Shown here: one piece after another, positions 8,901 through 16,640 of the stretch
Position numbering within the stretch: the first letter of the stretch is position 1
Layout: each line of letters opens with the position of its first letter
Assembly (NCBI RefSeq): GCF_014873945.1
Contig: NZ_JADBEC010000001.1
Coordinates: forward strand, 3,737,001-3,801,000
Direction of reading: 5' to 3'
DNA: 64,000 nucleotides
Source: Rhizobium viscosum
Lineage (GTDB): Bacteria > Pseudomonadota > Alphaproteobacteria > Rhizobiales > Rhizobiaceae
Program-made: the position numbers and the translations under genes
Notes under the pieces: model-generated
What the model saw: the letters and a program-made list of their open reading frames with translations, nothing else
What the model was told of the DNA's origin: nothing
Database searches by the model: none

Positions 8901-9722
8901 CGTCAGCTTGCTGCCGCGGATATTCTTCAATGTTGCGGCTGCAGCCTGGCGGCCGTCAAAGGCGCTCTGCACTTCGGCGAGTTCCAGCCAGTCTTCCGTC
9001 GTGCGGCGCTCCGGCGGCAGAGCCAGCAGGCGGCGGCGCTCGCTCGCCATGCGGTCCGCCCGCAGTGGCGAGGTCGGCATCAGGTCGAAGCCGTCCCGCA
9101 GGTCCAGATAGAAGAGCATCTGTTCGCGGTCGTCGGGATTGACGCTGATGATCTTGTGCGGCGCCTGGCCGATGGTGGCGACGGCGCCTTCGCCCTCGTT
9201 CACCTCGACGCTGCCCTGCGGGTTGCTGAGCGCCACGCGACCTTCAAGCACGATCATCGAGGTCCTGGCGCCCTCGACGGTCATCGTCCAGTCCGTGCCG
9301 CGGATGGCGGCTGCGGCGGCCGGCGTCTCGACCGTCAAGCCCTGGCCGCCGCGCTGGGCGCGGGCCCAGATCGTGCCGGACTGCAGGTTGAGGATCGTAT
9401 CGCCGGTCTGAGACATCTTCTTGACCTGCAGCGCGGAATTGCGGCCGAGGCGGATCTGCGTGTGATCGGAAAAGAGGATGGCGAGCTGGCCGGTGGCATT
9501 GGTGCGCAGCACGTCGCCATCGAGCAGATCCTGATTGAGGTCGACGACGCGCCAGTTGCTGACATCGACGAAGCGCACTTCCTCGCCGGTCTTGCGGGCG
9601 ATGACCGAGCCTGCAACCGGGGTCGGGCGCTGCAGCGGCTCGGCTGCAACCGGAAATGCAAGTAACGTTGACATGAGCGCAAGAGATGTACTTGCGCACA
9701 GAAAATACTTAAGCCCCGACAT
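5934..9722 (-). CDS. FecR domain + TPR + outer-membrane beta-barrel protein
   Basis: A 1262-residue exported protein. After a signal peptide (MSGLKYFLCASTSLALMS...) comes a FecR-like domain (about residues 35-190, with GDVLRTNATGQLAILFSDHT), a long run of TPR-type helices (about 200-590, e.g. LDPQDPLLHANLAILYLDQA), and a C-terminal region of alternating hydrophobic strands ending ...KGTLKIRF with a terminal Phe, as in outer-membrane barrels. The chosen start has GGGGG upstream; an ATG 18 codons earlier would put a charged stretch before the signal. FecR proteins are usually anti-sigma or envelope-sensing proteins, but no sigma factor gene is adjacent. The overlapping downstream cyclase suggests joint signalling. 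Confidence 0.85.
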   Translation of the reverse strand: MSGLKYFLCASTSLALMSTLLAFPVAAEPLQRPTPVAGSVIARKTGEEVRFVDVSNWRVVDLNQDLLDGDVLRTNATGQLAILFSDHTQIRLGRNSALQVKKMSQTGDTILNLQSGTIWARAQRGGQGLTVETPAAAAAIRGTDWTMTVEGARTSMIVLEGRVALSNPQGSVEVNEGEGAVATIGQAPHKIISVNPDDREQMLFYLDLRDGFDLMPTSPLRADRMASERRRLLALPPERRTTEDWLELAEVQSAFDGRQAAAATLKNIRGSKLTVAQQARVDLIDATIAGAEKRYGDAARLFQKALPHLDPTRRNMAQYGGYFARSLADPAHAEPLPANTTGPYGAMMEAYATGFLENPRAAIEIIRKAEKRYPDDATLPAVRAQLAELTGDREQMKEAIERSLALDPDHPMALSARAGYRAAYESDINGALADLNRAIELAPGASGTLNSLGLLQSSRDANGEAEKAFKKAIELDPQDPLLHANLAILYLDQARMKEAKREIDTAIALDPSFDLALLARGRYYLQAGERDKALEDLLAASTANPAHSQSQLMLAAAHYEKGDRLPSEQALDNANRIDDDDPAISAFRTAVDIDDYNADGAISNAQEFLRRSRARGGDFSGLGANQSAGSTLNNAFRLQGLDAWGRYYGDAVFDPFKGTGYIDQSIKGSIFPFVNATSFSDDNIIQNRNNASSYSSFIQGLLLSPHMLSGRSRAATLFDVPFIEGSLGGGINSVDGHTRRTGEAEIQGYSNSTIPISFYGNLTWEELALDGDYRDFGGYATENKLLAGNAYLTATVTPDDRVVAYFNHAKNDGTLSALSTDPTLSTILNLGVFDPILTPILGIPPAPDELPLYRTQINSAEVTSAGVGWSHTFAYENILNGALLYQETKSKTSFDLSYDWSDVPFFSVPGSGDIRPFGQTSRETESQAYIAALSHSIGDGPLTWRYGVEGGWINTSLKTYFHLDDIIPGFIDGVTDAPPEAETRTNIGRAYIDLLHEIAPDLKGEYALFATRLEGDGVDVSRLEPRFGLAWAPAQNHWLRAAFMRQSLDTGVPTLAPIGILGLQANQFSVSAEGYADTAAFQWDAEWTDKFFTSVEYQHQELHDFSIDLPLIALPAIESLPLSRGTIDRAAVTANVALGAGFGLSATYAYMDSENKDPLEPNFGGNLPYIPTNSGQIALTWVNEAKVKATVAANYIGERDGDDLGTKLDDYWSLDAHLIWEPFDKRLALEAAAYNLLDEDFEITPGVPGWGRAFKGTLKIRF

Positions 9723-9840
9723 TTCAGATACCCCCGCACCTTTTTCCCCTTTGGCCAAGCGCGGTGCAAAAGTCAAGCTGACTGCACACGTGTTCTTGCT
9801 TTCGATACCAAGTGTATTATTAGGGAAACACTATTGTAGG

Positions 9841-10392
9841 ATGGGGATTTTCTTGAGTGAATTTGAAAACTTTGCGGAACTGCCTTCCAGCGCTCCGTCG
9901 ACGGAAGATATCGGCTCGGAATATTTCGACCATATCAAGAAAATCAACGACATATTCTACGATCAGATCAAGATCTCGGACCAGAAGGCTGCCTATATCT
10001 TTACTTTTATGCTCGCCTTTCTTGTGAGCTCAGCCGAAGTGAGGGCGGTCTTCACATGGGCACGCTATGCGCAGGGCACGCCGCAGGCCATTCTCTTCTC
10101 CGGGCTCCTGGCAGCGGCCTCGGTCTTTTCGATTCTGTCGGCCATCCTCGTGGTGTTGCCGCGGCGGCTCGATAAGTCCACTTCGATGTTCTGGGGTGCA
10201 TGGCCCAGACATCGCGATGCCTTCTTCGATGCGGCGATCCGGCGCGACGAGCGCTATCTCTTCGACCAATATGTGGAGAATGCCGACATTCTCTCGCATA
10301 TCGCCCGATGCAAATACCGATTCGTGACGATTGCGTTTCGGGGGCTGATGGTGACGGTCGTGGCTTATGTGCTGCTCTTGGTGGCGGCATGA
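9841..10392 (+). CDS. Two-TM protein resembling Pycsar effector (PycTM/DUF5706) family
   Basis: The 183-residue product has a charged N-terminal helix (about 25-50, ISDQKAAYIFTF), a hydrophobic pair (about 51-68 and 83-107), a loop with FWGAWPRHRDAF, a charged helix (about 125-160) and a last TM segment (164-182). This order matches the TM effector of Pycsar anti-phage systems, where a cyclic-pyrimidine signal triggers membrane damage. Many such homologues in rhizobia stand alone, so a defence role is unproven. It is divergent from the FecR-barrel/cyclase operon with about 118 bp between. A TTG four codons on is an alternative start. Confidence 0.62.
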   Translation: MGIFLSEFENFAELPSSAPSTEDIGSEYFDHIKKINDIFYDQIKISDQKAAYIFTFMLAFLVSSAEVRAVFTWARYAQGTPQAILFSGLLAAASVFSILSAILVVLPRRLDKSTSMFWGAWPRHRDAFFDAAIRRDERYLFDQYVENADILSHIARCKYRFVTIAFRGLMVTVVAYVLLLVAA

Positions 10393-10394
10393 CT

Positions 10395-11234
10395 TCAGCT
10401 TTTGGCAAAGTCCGCCGCTGTGAGGGGAACAGGCTTATAGCCGTTGATGTCAGCGATATCGTATTCCTGGCCGAGCTCGGCCGCGACCAGGACCTTTCCG
10501 GATTTCGACATCAGCGCCGGGTCTCGCCAAAGTCCTGATATGACGTGGCCGATGAATTGCGGTGACTCGGAATTGGACAGATCGAAATATTCGGCGTTCT
10601 GCATGACCGCTTCGGTGCGCACCAGGCCAGGATAGAGGGCGACAGCGGCGACATGGTGCGGGCGCAGATCATGGGCGAAGTCTGCAGCCATCTTGTCGGC
10701 GGCGGCCTTGGCCATGCCATAGATCGCGTTGCCATCGTAGAATTGCGCCGCCCAGAATGAAATATTGACGATCAGACCGCGCTGCGCCGAGATCATGACC
10801 GGTGCTACCGCACGCGACATCATGAAAGCCGCCCTCAGTGCTGTGCCGATCATCGCGTCCCACCGCCAGACAGGCTGCTCCCAGAAAGCGCGAGGCCAGG
10901 TAAAATCGCCGTCCTCGACCATGTTTTCGTAGCCGGGCCAGGCATTATTCACCAGAATATCCAGCCTGTTGCCGGCCCTGATCTTTTCGGCCACGCGCTC
11001 GGTCTCGGTGTCGTTGCTGTGGTCGCACTGATGAATGACAACGCGGCCGGGCAGGTTCGCAGCCTCGAGCTCGAGCCCCTCCAGCGAGCCTGCACGTTTG
11101 CCCCCGTTTGCTTCGGCCTCCGAAAGCGTCCTGCCGGTCACGTGAACCGTGGCTCCCTCGGCGAGCAGTGCGAGCGCAATCCCACGGCCGACACCGCGGC
11201 TTGCGCCAGTTACCAGAGCGACGACATCTTTCAT
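10395..11234 (-). CDS. Short-chain dehydrogenase/reductase (SDR)
   Basis: A 279-residue classical SDR. TGASRGVGRG near the N-terminus is the NAD(P)-binding TGxxxGxG motif, LVNNAWPG corresponds to the NNAG structural motif, and YGMAK provides the catalytic Tyr-Lys pair after NISFW. It is convergent with the PycTM-like gene, with stops two bases apart. Substrate unknown. Confidence 0.9.
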   Translation of the reverse strand: MKDVVALVTGASRGVGRGIALALLAEGATVHVTGRTLSEAEANGGKRAGSLEGLELEAANLPGRVVIHQCDHSNDTETERVAEKIRAGNRLDILVNNAWPGYENMVEDGDFTWPRAFWEQPVWRWDAMIGTALRAAFMMSRAVAPVMISAQRGLIVNISFWAAQFYDGNAIYGMAKAAADKMAADFAHDLRPHHVAAVALYPGLVRTEAVMQNAEYFDLSNSESPQFIGHVISGLWRDPALMSKSGKVLVAAELGQEYDIADINGYKPVPLTAADFAKS

Positions 11235-11544
11235 GCTGGCTGGCCTCCTATACGATGGCCGTTTTCAGGCGCGGCTGGTGAGCATGCATATGGGCGGCAT
11301 ATCGGGGGACAGCGCAAGATACGGCGCCGCCGTGCGATTGTGAAGACCAGGCGGGGCAGCTGTTCAGCCAATGATCGACTGGACGGACTGCCATTGCCGA
11401 TATTTCGGCCTGCTTCATCAAAACGCCAGCACCGTGTCGAGATGCTCAGTAGGCAGCGGAAAAACGTCAATCGTTTCTCGCGGATGACGTGCAAGCGACT
11501 TTGCGGTTAAGCGGCGGCGACCGGTTGGCCGCCGCCTGTAGGGC
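11235..11544. other. Gene-free stretch with a GC hairpin
   Basis: No ORF here has a convincing start or family. Bases 11511-11535 form a perfect 8-bp hairpin (GCGGCGGC / GCCGCCGC) just downstream of the leftward DUF992 gene and may end its transcript, although no strong T-run follows. Confidence 0.5.
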
Positions 11545-12063
11545 TTAGCGCGTTGCCTTCAGCTGGAGGCGAGAGACGCCTGCGGCAACGTTCACGCCGG
11601 TTCCGGTTTCGCCGCTGAGTGGCTGCAACGCGAAATTCTTCGAATTTCCGCCCACCAGGGCATTTGCTCCGAGGCCGACACCAACAGACGCGCCGGCCGA
11701 GGCGCCGACATAGGTGCCGGCGAGAGCGCCATCGCCGACGCGCGTGGGCGCGGTGTTGACGACGACCCAGCTGAGATAGGATTTGCCGGTGACCCCGACA
11801 TCGAGACCGAGCTTGCCGATCGTGCCGGTATAATGCTCGACCTTGCCGCTGTTCTGCTTGAAGCTGCAATCAATCGCCTTGCTCGAGCCGATGATCATGC
11901 CAGGCCCGCCGGCGACCACGCAGGAGAGGGTGCCGAGACGCTGCCTCGGCTCATTTGCGACCTGCTGGGCGGCATGTTTCGGTTGCTTCTGCTGGCTCGC
12001 GGCCTCAGCCACGGGTACGAAACCCAGAGAAGCGGCAGCGACTATTATCATGAGGTTCTTCAT
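11545..12063 (-). CDS. DUF992 secreted protein
   Basis: A 172-residue protein with a signal peptide (MKNLMIIVAAASLGFVPVAEA) and the DUF992 pattern: LGTLSCVV at the start of the mature domain, IDCSFKQ with the second conserved Cys, GLDVGVTGKSYLSW, and a Gly/Ala-rich stretch AGTYVGASAGASVGVGLG. The two cysteines could form a periplasmic disulfide. DUF992 proteins are common in Rhizobiales and have no known function. The longer upstream ORF start was rejected because it would bury the signal peptide. Confidence 0.9.
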   Translation of the reverse strand: MKNLMIIVAAASLGFVPVAEAASQQKQPKHAAQQVANEPRQRLGTLSCVVAGGPGMIIGSSKAIDCSFKQNSGKVEHYTGTIGKLGLDVGVTGKSYLSWVVVNTAPTRVGDGALAGTYVGASAGASVGVGLGANALVGGNSKNFALQPLSGETGTGVNVAAGVSRLQLKATR

Positions 12064-12213
12064 GAGCGTTTCCTTCCATGCTCCTTCGCGGGGATCGTTG
12101 TAAACGCGTTCAACCGAACTTCGTTCAAACGTGGAAAGGAAACGGACCGGGCAGCAAGCCCGATCCATCGGCAAATGTTTGCTCTCCTGGCTCGGATCGA
12201 TGCCTGATGCCGC

Positions 12214-13251
12214 TCAGGCGCTGGCAGCTTCCGCAGCACCGGAGAAATCGACCGCGGCAAAGGCTGCGGCGATCACTTCCGGGCCGGCATTCGGCTTTGC
12301 GGCATCTGTCGACAGGATCTGGCGGTAGCGGCGCGCACCCGGCAGGCCGGTGAAGAGGCCGACCATATGGCGGGCGATATGCTGCAGACGGCCACCGGCG
12401 GCGATATGGCCGGCGGCATAGACCATCATACGGTCGCGCAGCGCGTTCCAGTCCGGCTCGGCTGCCGGCGCGCCGTAGAAGCGGTGGTCGATATCGGAAA
12501 GGATGGCGGCATTCTGATAGGCGGCGCGGCCGAGCATGACGCCGTCGACATGGGCGAGGTGGCCTTCAGCCTCGTCCAGCGTCTGGATACCGCCGTTTAT
12601 GCCGATGAAGACATCGGGGAAGCGGGCCTTCATGCGGTAGACGATGTCGTAATCGAGCGGCGGGATCTCGCGGTTTTCCTTGGGGCTCAGGCCCTTCAGC
12701 CAGGCCTTGCGGGCATGGATCCAGATCGCGTCGGCGCCGGCATCGATCACCCTGGTCATCAGCGTGGGCAATGCCTCTTCCGGCTCCTGCTCGTCGACGC
12801 CGATGCGGCATTTGACGGTGACCGGTACGTTCGCGACCTTCTTCATGGCGGCGACGCATTCGGCAACCGTCTCGGGTGTCAGCATCAGGCAGGCGCCGAA
12901 GGTGCCTGACTGCACGCGATCCGACGGGCAGCCGACATTGAGATTGATCTCGTCATAACCATAGGGTTCGGCAATGCGCACGGCCTCGGCAAGCTTGGTC
13001 GGATCGGAACCGCCAAGCTGCAGGGCAACGGGGTGTTCGGTGCCATCGAAGGAGAGCAGGCGCTCGCGTGGGCCATGGATGATGGCATCGGCGACGACCA
13101 TTTCAGTATAGAGCAGGGCGTTGCGGCTGATCTGGCGATGGAAATAGCGGCAGTGACGGTCCGTCCAGTCGATCATGGGCGCAACGGCAAAGACCGGCGC
13201 CTTGAAATAGCGCTGGTTTGCTTCCGAAACAGCCGTCTTTGCCGTGGTCAT
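12214..13251 (-). CDS. dusA: tRNA-dihydrouridine(20/20a) synthase
   Basis: A 345-residue flavoenzyme that reduces uridine to dihydrouridine in the tRNA D-loop. FMN-binding APMIDWTDRHCR near residue 25, the active-site NVGCPSDRVQSGTFGA with catalytic Cys, MKARFPDVFIGINGGI and GRAAYQN are all characteristic of the DusA branch. The ATG at 13251 gives the usual DusA length; an 89-residue longer ORF has no family support. Confidence 0.95.
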   Translation of the reverse strand: MTTAKTAVSEANQRYFKAPVFAVAPMIDWTDRHCRYFHRQISRNALLYTEMVVADAIIHGPRERLLSFDGTEHPVALQLGGSDPTKLAEAVRIAEPYGYDEINLNVGCPSDRVQSGTFGACLMLTPETVAECVAAMKKVANVPVTVKCRIGVDEQEPEEALPTLMTRVIDAGADAIWIHARKAWLKGLSPKENREIPPLDYDIVYRMKARFPDVFIGINGGIQTLDEAEGHLAHVDGVMLGRAAYQNAAILSDIDHRFYGAPAAEPDWNALRDRMMVYAAGHIAAGGRLQHIARHMVGLFTGLPGARRYRQILSTDAAKPNAGPEVIAAAFAAVDFSGAAEAASA

Positions 13252-13536
13252 GATCTCAAGTCTTCTTTCGTCTGGTCGCGGGCCCGTGGCCTCATGTCGT
13301 GGCAGGGGCCTGATCCTGCAAGCCCTCGCTCGCGAAACGCAGGAACCGGGCTTGGCAATGGGACGAGGGCTTATACATGAGAGATAGGGATAAAGCGAGA
13401 TCGCGTATTCTCCCGCTATCCTCTGGCCGGAGACCGCTTCCCGCCCTTGACCCGCGTGCCGTTTTCCCGGAAGGCAACGAAGGAAGATCCTGATATTCGC
13501 GATATCGGGATCGAGCAAAGGAGTAAAATCAGCGTC

Positions 13537-13740
13537 ATGGCCGACGATAGCGCGGGGATCAAGGCATTGCTCTCAATGCCCAGGCGAGACAACAGCGCCT
13601 ATCTGGAAACGCTCCGGCTTGTGAAGGAGGCGTTCGCCGAGGCCGAGGCGGAATTCGGCGGCAAAGTCATCGCGACGACAGACAGCGCCCGGGACGAAGC
13701 CGGCAATATCGTCATCATGACGGTGATCAGGCCGGCCTGA
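13537..13740 (+). CDS. Small hypothetical protein (67 aa)
   Basis: Begins MADDSAGIKALLSMPR after a clear AAAGGAG site about 12 bases upstream. The product is acidic with an amphipathic helix (YLETLRLVKEAFAEAEAEFG) followed by a predicted strand pair (IVIMTVIRPA). No family recognised. It is probably followed in the same direction by the 25-codon membrane peptide gene. Confidence 0.6.
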   Translation: MADDSAGIKALLSMPRRDNSAYLETLRLVKEAFAEAEAEFGGKVIATTDSARDEAGNIVIMTVIRPA

Positions 13741-13829
13741 CGAGAACAGGGCGAGACGATCGCCTGGAACAATGAACAATTGAACCAAAATCCTTCTGCC
13801 GCGTTTCTGCCACAAACAGGAGGATTTCG

Positions 13830-13907
13830 ATGGACGACCTGCTTCTGATCGCCACGCTTTGTGGCCTCATGTCTTTCGCCATGATCTGGATCCAGACGAA
13901 AGAATAG
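13830..13907 (+). CDS. Tiny membrane peptide (25 aa)
   Basis: Begins MDDLLLIATLCGLM and ends with a charged tail QTKE. It has one hydrophobic helix of about 18 residues and an excellent ribosome site (CAGGAGG, seven bases before ATG). Size and layout recall single-span regulatory or accessory subunit peptides, but no specific family could be assigned. Confidence 0.55.
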   Translation: MDDLLLIATLCGLMSFAMIWIQTKE

Positions 13908-14023
13908 TTTGCTGCGTCAAAGACTTGACGCTTTCCCGCCTTTTTGCCGGCTGCGCTTGCTCGCACCGGAAACCCACCCTTGTTACTGCCCTGAAACGAC
14001 GCTCTTGACTTCCCCGAAAATGA

Positions 14024-14038
14024 GAACAAAATGAGAAC
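14024..14038 (+). promoter_or_regulatory. LexA (SOS) box, GAAC-N7-GAAC
   Basis: GAAC at 14024-14027 and GAAC at 14035-14038 are spaced by exactly seven bases, the direct repeat bound by LexA in alphaproteobacteria. A TTGACT at 14005-14010 offers a -35 element, and a further GTTC lies at 14047-14050. The first start codon downstream is that of the 64-aa protein. Confidence 0.7.
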
Positions 14039-14076
14039 AAATAAACGTTCTCAGCTATGTTCTGATGGAGAGTTCG

Positions 14077-14271
14077 ATGGCAGCAAGCCCGAGTTATTCA
14101 GGAGCAGCAGACAAGGCCATGGCCTTTGCCGCGCAGCTGCGCGCAGACCGCGAGCGCCACGAAGCGCGCAGGCGGGAAGAACAACGCCGCATCGAGGCGA
14201 TGCGGCCGATCAACAAACACGTGCTGAAGGTTTTTGGCGGGCAGCAGCTGGCGCTGAAGCTCGACAGCTAG
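14077..14271 (+). CDS. Small basic helical protein (64 aa), putative SOS-regulated
   Basis: Begins MAASPSYSGAADKAMAF; GGAGAG lies six bases before this ATG, which favours it over an in-frame ATG four codons earlier. The middle is a strongly charged helix rich in Arg and Glu (RADRERHEARRREEQRR) followed by INKHVLKVFGGQQLALKL. No known family. The upstream LexA box suggests induction by DNA damage. Confidence 0.62.
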   Translation: MAASPSYSGAADKAMAFAAQLRADRERHEARRREEQRRIEAMRPINKHVLKVFGGQQLALKLDS

Positions 14272-14455
14272 ATTGTTGCAAGCATTAAACGTCCCAAGGT
14301 GATCGGGCGGTCGCCAGGGTGTTGAGGTACTATCTGCGTGAAGCGTTGCTTGGCGTTGCGTATTCCTCTGATGCTTTTACCATTTTTTGAATGGGCCGTG
14401 GACGGTTTGGGATTTCAAAGATAGAGATATTTGCAACTATTTGGGGTGGGGTTTT

Positions 14456-15130
14456 ATGAAAAGATTGTGGTGGATCATGGCCGCGGTTGCGGTCATTACA
14501 TCCGGTGCGTTTGCGCAGGATGAAAAAGAAGCAGCTTTGCAGAAGCAGATGGATGCTCTTGCCCGGGTCGATCCTTACATGCATGCAATTCTTGTCGATC
14601 ATATGGATGAGACGCGGCAAGTATTCGACGAATTTTTGCAGGGCCGAGATGTGACTGCCATGCAGGAGGCCCTGGGTACAGTCGCCATGATGTCAGGAAA
14701 GACGGCGCTGTCGCGTGCAAGTGACACATATGCGATTGGCGTTCTGAACAAGGCAGTTGAACTCGTCGATGTCTTGATTGCCCAATACCCCGAAGGATGC
14801 AGATATTTTGAGGCCGATGCCATCCCGCGAGAGGGGCTGGCCATTCCGGCGGTCGCTCAACGATACCATGGTTATCTGGAGGCCAAGCGTCTTGCTTATC
14901 AGGACGGGAGATCCCGCGAGCAGGTTCCCAGGATGGTGCCCAAGGATATGATTCAGCTGACAACGACCCACCTCGGCCTCAGCATTGAGGATTTACAGGT
15001 GTTGGCAAATTTCATGCAGGCTCCGGCTGGACGACTGTGCTCGATCATCAAGAGGCTCAATACCATCGACCCGGTGCCGGAGGCGCAGAGGGGGGATTGG
15101 GCAAGGATGACCATCTCGTGGGGAGGGTAG
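14456..15130 (+). CDS. Secreted protein with one copy of an unnamed ~200-aa domain
   Basis: The 224-residue protein has a signal peptide (MKRLWWIMAAVAVITSGAFA) and one copy of a domain recognisable by VDPYMHAILVDHMDETRQVF, a central SRASDTYAIGVLNKAVELVD, QYPEGCRYF, and the C-terminal NTIDPVPEAQRGDWAR. Two cysteines (YPEGC and LCSI) recur in all copies and could pair. The gene is followed by a larger paralogue with two copies of the domain. Both genes share an almost identical leader (ACTATTTGGGGTGGG) before the start, showing that the duplication included the 5' region. Function unknown; a periplasmic location is inferred. Confidence 0.75.
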   Translation: MKRLWWIMAAVAVITSGAFAQDEKEAALQKQMDALARVDPYMHAILVDHMDETRQVFDEFLQGRDVTAMQEALGTVAMMSGKTALSRASDTYAIGVLNKAVELVDVLIAQYPEGCRYFEADAIPREGLAIPAVAQRYHGYLEAKRLAYQDGRSREQVPRMVPKDMIQLTTTHLGLSIEDLQVLANFMQAPAGRLCSIIKRLNTIDPVPEAQRGDWARMTISWGG

Positions 15131-15218
15131 CGTACTGATCCGGCCAGTTTCACCTCCCGACCGTGGGCAGTCTGGATTTTCAGACCTAGAAGATTTGTAA
15201 CTATTTGGGGTGGGTTTC

Positions 15219-16559
15219 ATGAAGAGATTATTGTCGCTGGTGGCTGCGATGGCGCTGGTCGCATCAGGCGCATTTGCAAAGGACGCCGAGAAGGATCCGC
15301 TGGAAGGGGTGGTTCGGTTCATGGGGAGGATCAATCCTCTTCTGCAGGCTATCTACCAGGATCACATGGATGTAGCGCGGAAAGTCTATGGGGAAGGGTG
15401 GGCGGATGTGTATGAGGAGCGGAAGATCCTTGCTCGGGTGATTGCGACATACGGCAGTCCTGCTCTCGCGCGTGCAGGCGACAGTACCGTGATTTCAGCC
15501 ATGAACAAAACCGCTGCACTCGCCGAAATCGTGGCAGAAAAATATCCCGAAGGCTGCGAGTATTTCTTCACTGGCAATATGCCGAACTGGGCATTGGTTC
15601 CCGAGGTCAGGGACGGGCGCATGGCTGATCTGCGGGCGAAGGCCTATGCCTATCAGGACGGGAAATTCCGTGCTGATAGGGAAGTGATGACCTTCGACAA
15701 ACAATACGTCATCATGACGCAGTATCTCGGGATGACGGCAGACGAGGCGTTCAAGTCAAACACGGCCCCGATCGACGTAAGCGACGAAGACATGTGCGCT
15801 CTCGCAAAAAAGCTCAACAATGTCGGCGCCCTGCCGAAGGAGTTGCAGGGCGATTGGGCGAGGGCGTGGCTCGGGAATGGCCCATCCCTGCAAAAGAGGA
15901 AGCCTGCCGCAAATGCGAAGCCCGCATCGGGCGCGGCTGCGCAGGAAACGAAGGCTGGCGCCTTCGAAAGGGAGATGAAGGTTCTCGCCGGTATCAATCC
16001 TTTCGTTCACGCGGTCTTCATGGATCACCAGGATGAAACACGGCAGATGTTTGCCGAGGCCGAAGCTTCGGGAGGAAAGATCGATCCGCGTGTACAGGCC
16101 GCTGCGATGGTGGCGAAATACGGCAATCCCGCACTGTCGCGGGCCAGCGATGCTGTCGCAATCGATGTCTTGAAGAAAGTCGGCGAGCTCAATGAGGCTC
16201 TTGCCCGTTATTATCCGCAGGGCTGCAAGGATCTCGTGAGCATGAGAATGTCGCAGAGCGCGCAGGCCATTCCGCAGGTGAGAGAACGCTACTGGCAATA
16301 TCTGGAAGCCAAGCGCCTGGCCTATGAGGACGGAAAGGTGCGGGAGCCCGTGACCGTTACGCTGACCGCTCAGGACATCGCGCAGATGATCACGCAGCGC
16401 CTGGGTGTGACCTTGGACGAGTTGAACAAGCTGACGAAACTTGCCGAACTCAGCGACGAAGAGGCTTGCTCGATAACGATGAGGCTCAACACGATCGATC
16501 CCGTTCCGGAGGCGCAGCGCGGCAGCTGGGCGAGGGCCACCATGTCATGGGCCGGTTGA
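15219..16559 (+). CDS. Secreted protein with two tandem copies of the same unnamed domain
   Basis: A 446-residue protein: signal peptide (MKRLLSLVAAMALVASGAFA), domain copy 1 (about residues 25-225, INPLLQAIYQDHMDVARKVY ... LQGDWARAWLG), a linker rich in Lys/Ala/Pro (about 226-250), and copy 2 (about 252-446, INPFVHAVFMDHQDETRQMF ... NTIDPVPEAQRGSWAR). Copy 2 is closer to the single-domain neighbour at 14456 than to copy 1, so the family probably grew by unequal tandem duplication. Conserved features are DHxD, SRASD-like, YPxGC and the C-terminal DPVPEAQRG. No known function. Confidence 0.75.
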   Translation: MKRLLSLVAAMALVASGAFAKDAEKDPLEGVVRFMGRINPLLQAIYQDHMDVARKVYGEGWADVYEERKILARVIATYGSPALARAGDSTVISAMNKTAALAEIVAEKYPEGCEYFFTGNMPNWALVPEVRDGRMADLRAKAYAYQDGKFRADREVMTFDKQYVIMTQYLGMTADEAFKSNTAPIDVSDEDMCALAKKLNNVGALPKELQGDWARAWLGNGPSLQKRKPAANAKPASGAAAQETKAGAFEREMKVLAGINPFVHAVFMDHQDETRQMFAEAEASGGKIDPRVQAAAMVAKYGNPALSRASDAVAIDVLKKVGELNEALARYYPQGCKDLVSMRMSQSAQAIPQVRERYWQYLEAKRLAYEDGKVREPVTVTLTAQDIAQMITQRLGVTLDELNKLTKLAELSDEEACSITMRLNTIDPVPEAQRGSWARATMSWAG

Positions 16560-16640
16560 GCGCTGCCTTTCGGGTGCAATTCACTGCCCTGCCGGCGATG
16601 GGTTTTCATCGCTGGCTATGCGCAGGATGAAGCACGGCGA

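Noticed and set aside
8493..9665. 390-codon rightward open frame opposite the FecR-barrel gene
   Set aside because: Antisense to a gene with clear FecR/TPR motifs; no family or ribosome site.
3925..10392. Calling a complete Pycsar defence system
   Set aside because: The cyclase has a CHASE2 sensor, is on the other strand and is separated by a 3.8-kb gene; classical Pycsar genes are adjacent and co-directional.
14035..14050. Second LexA box GAAC-N8-GTTC
   Set aside because: Spacing and orientation do not match the GAAC-N7-GAAC or GTTC-N7-GTTC rule; kept only as a note.
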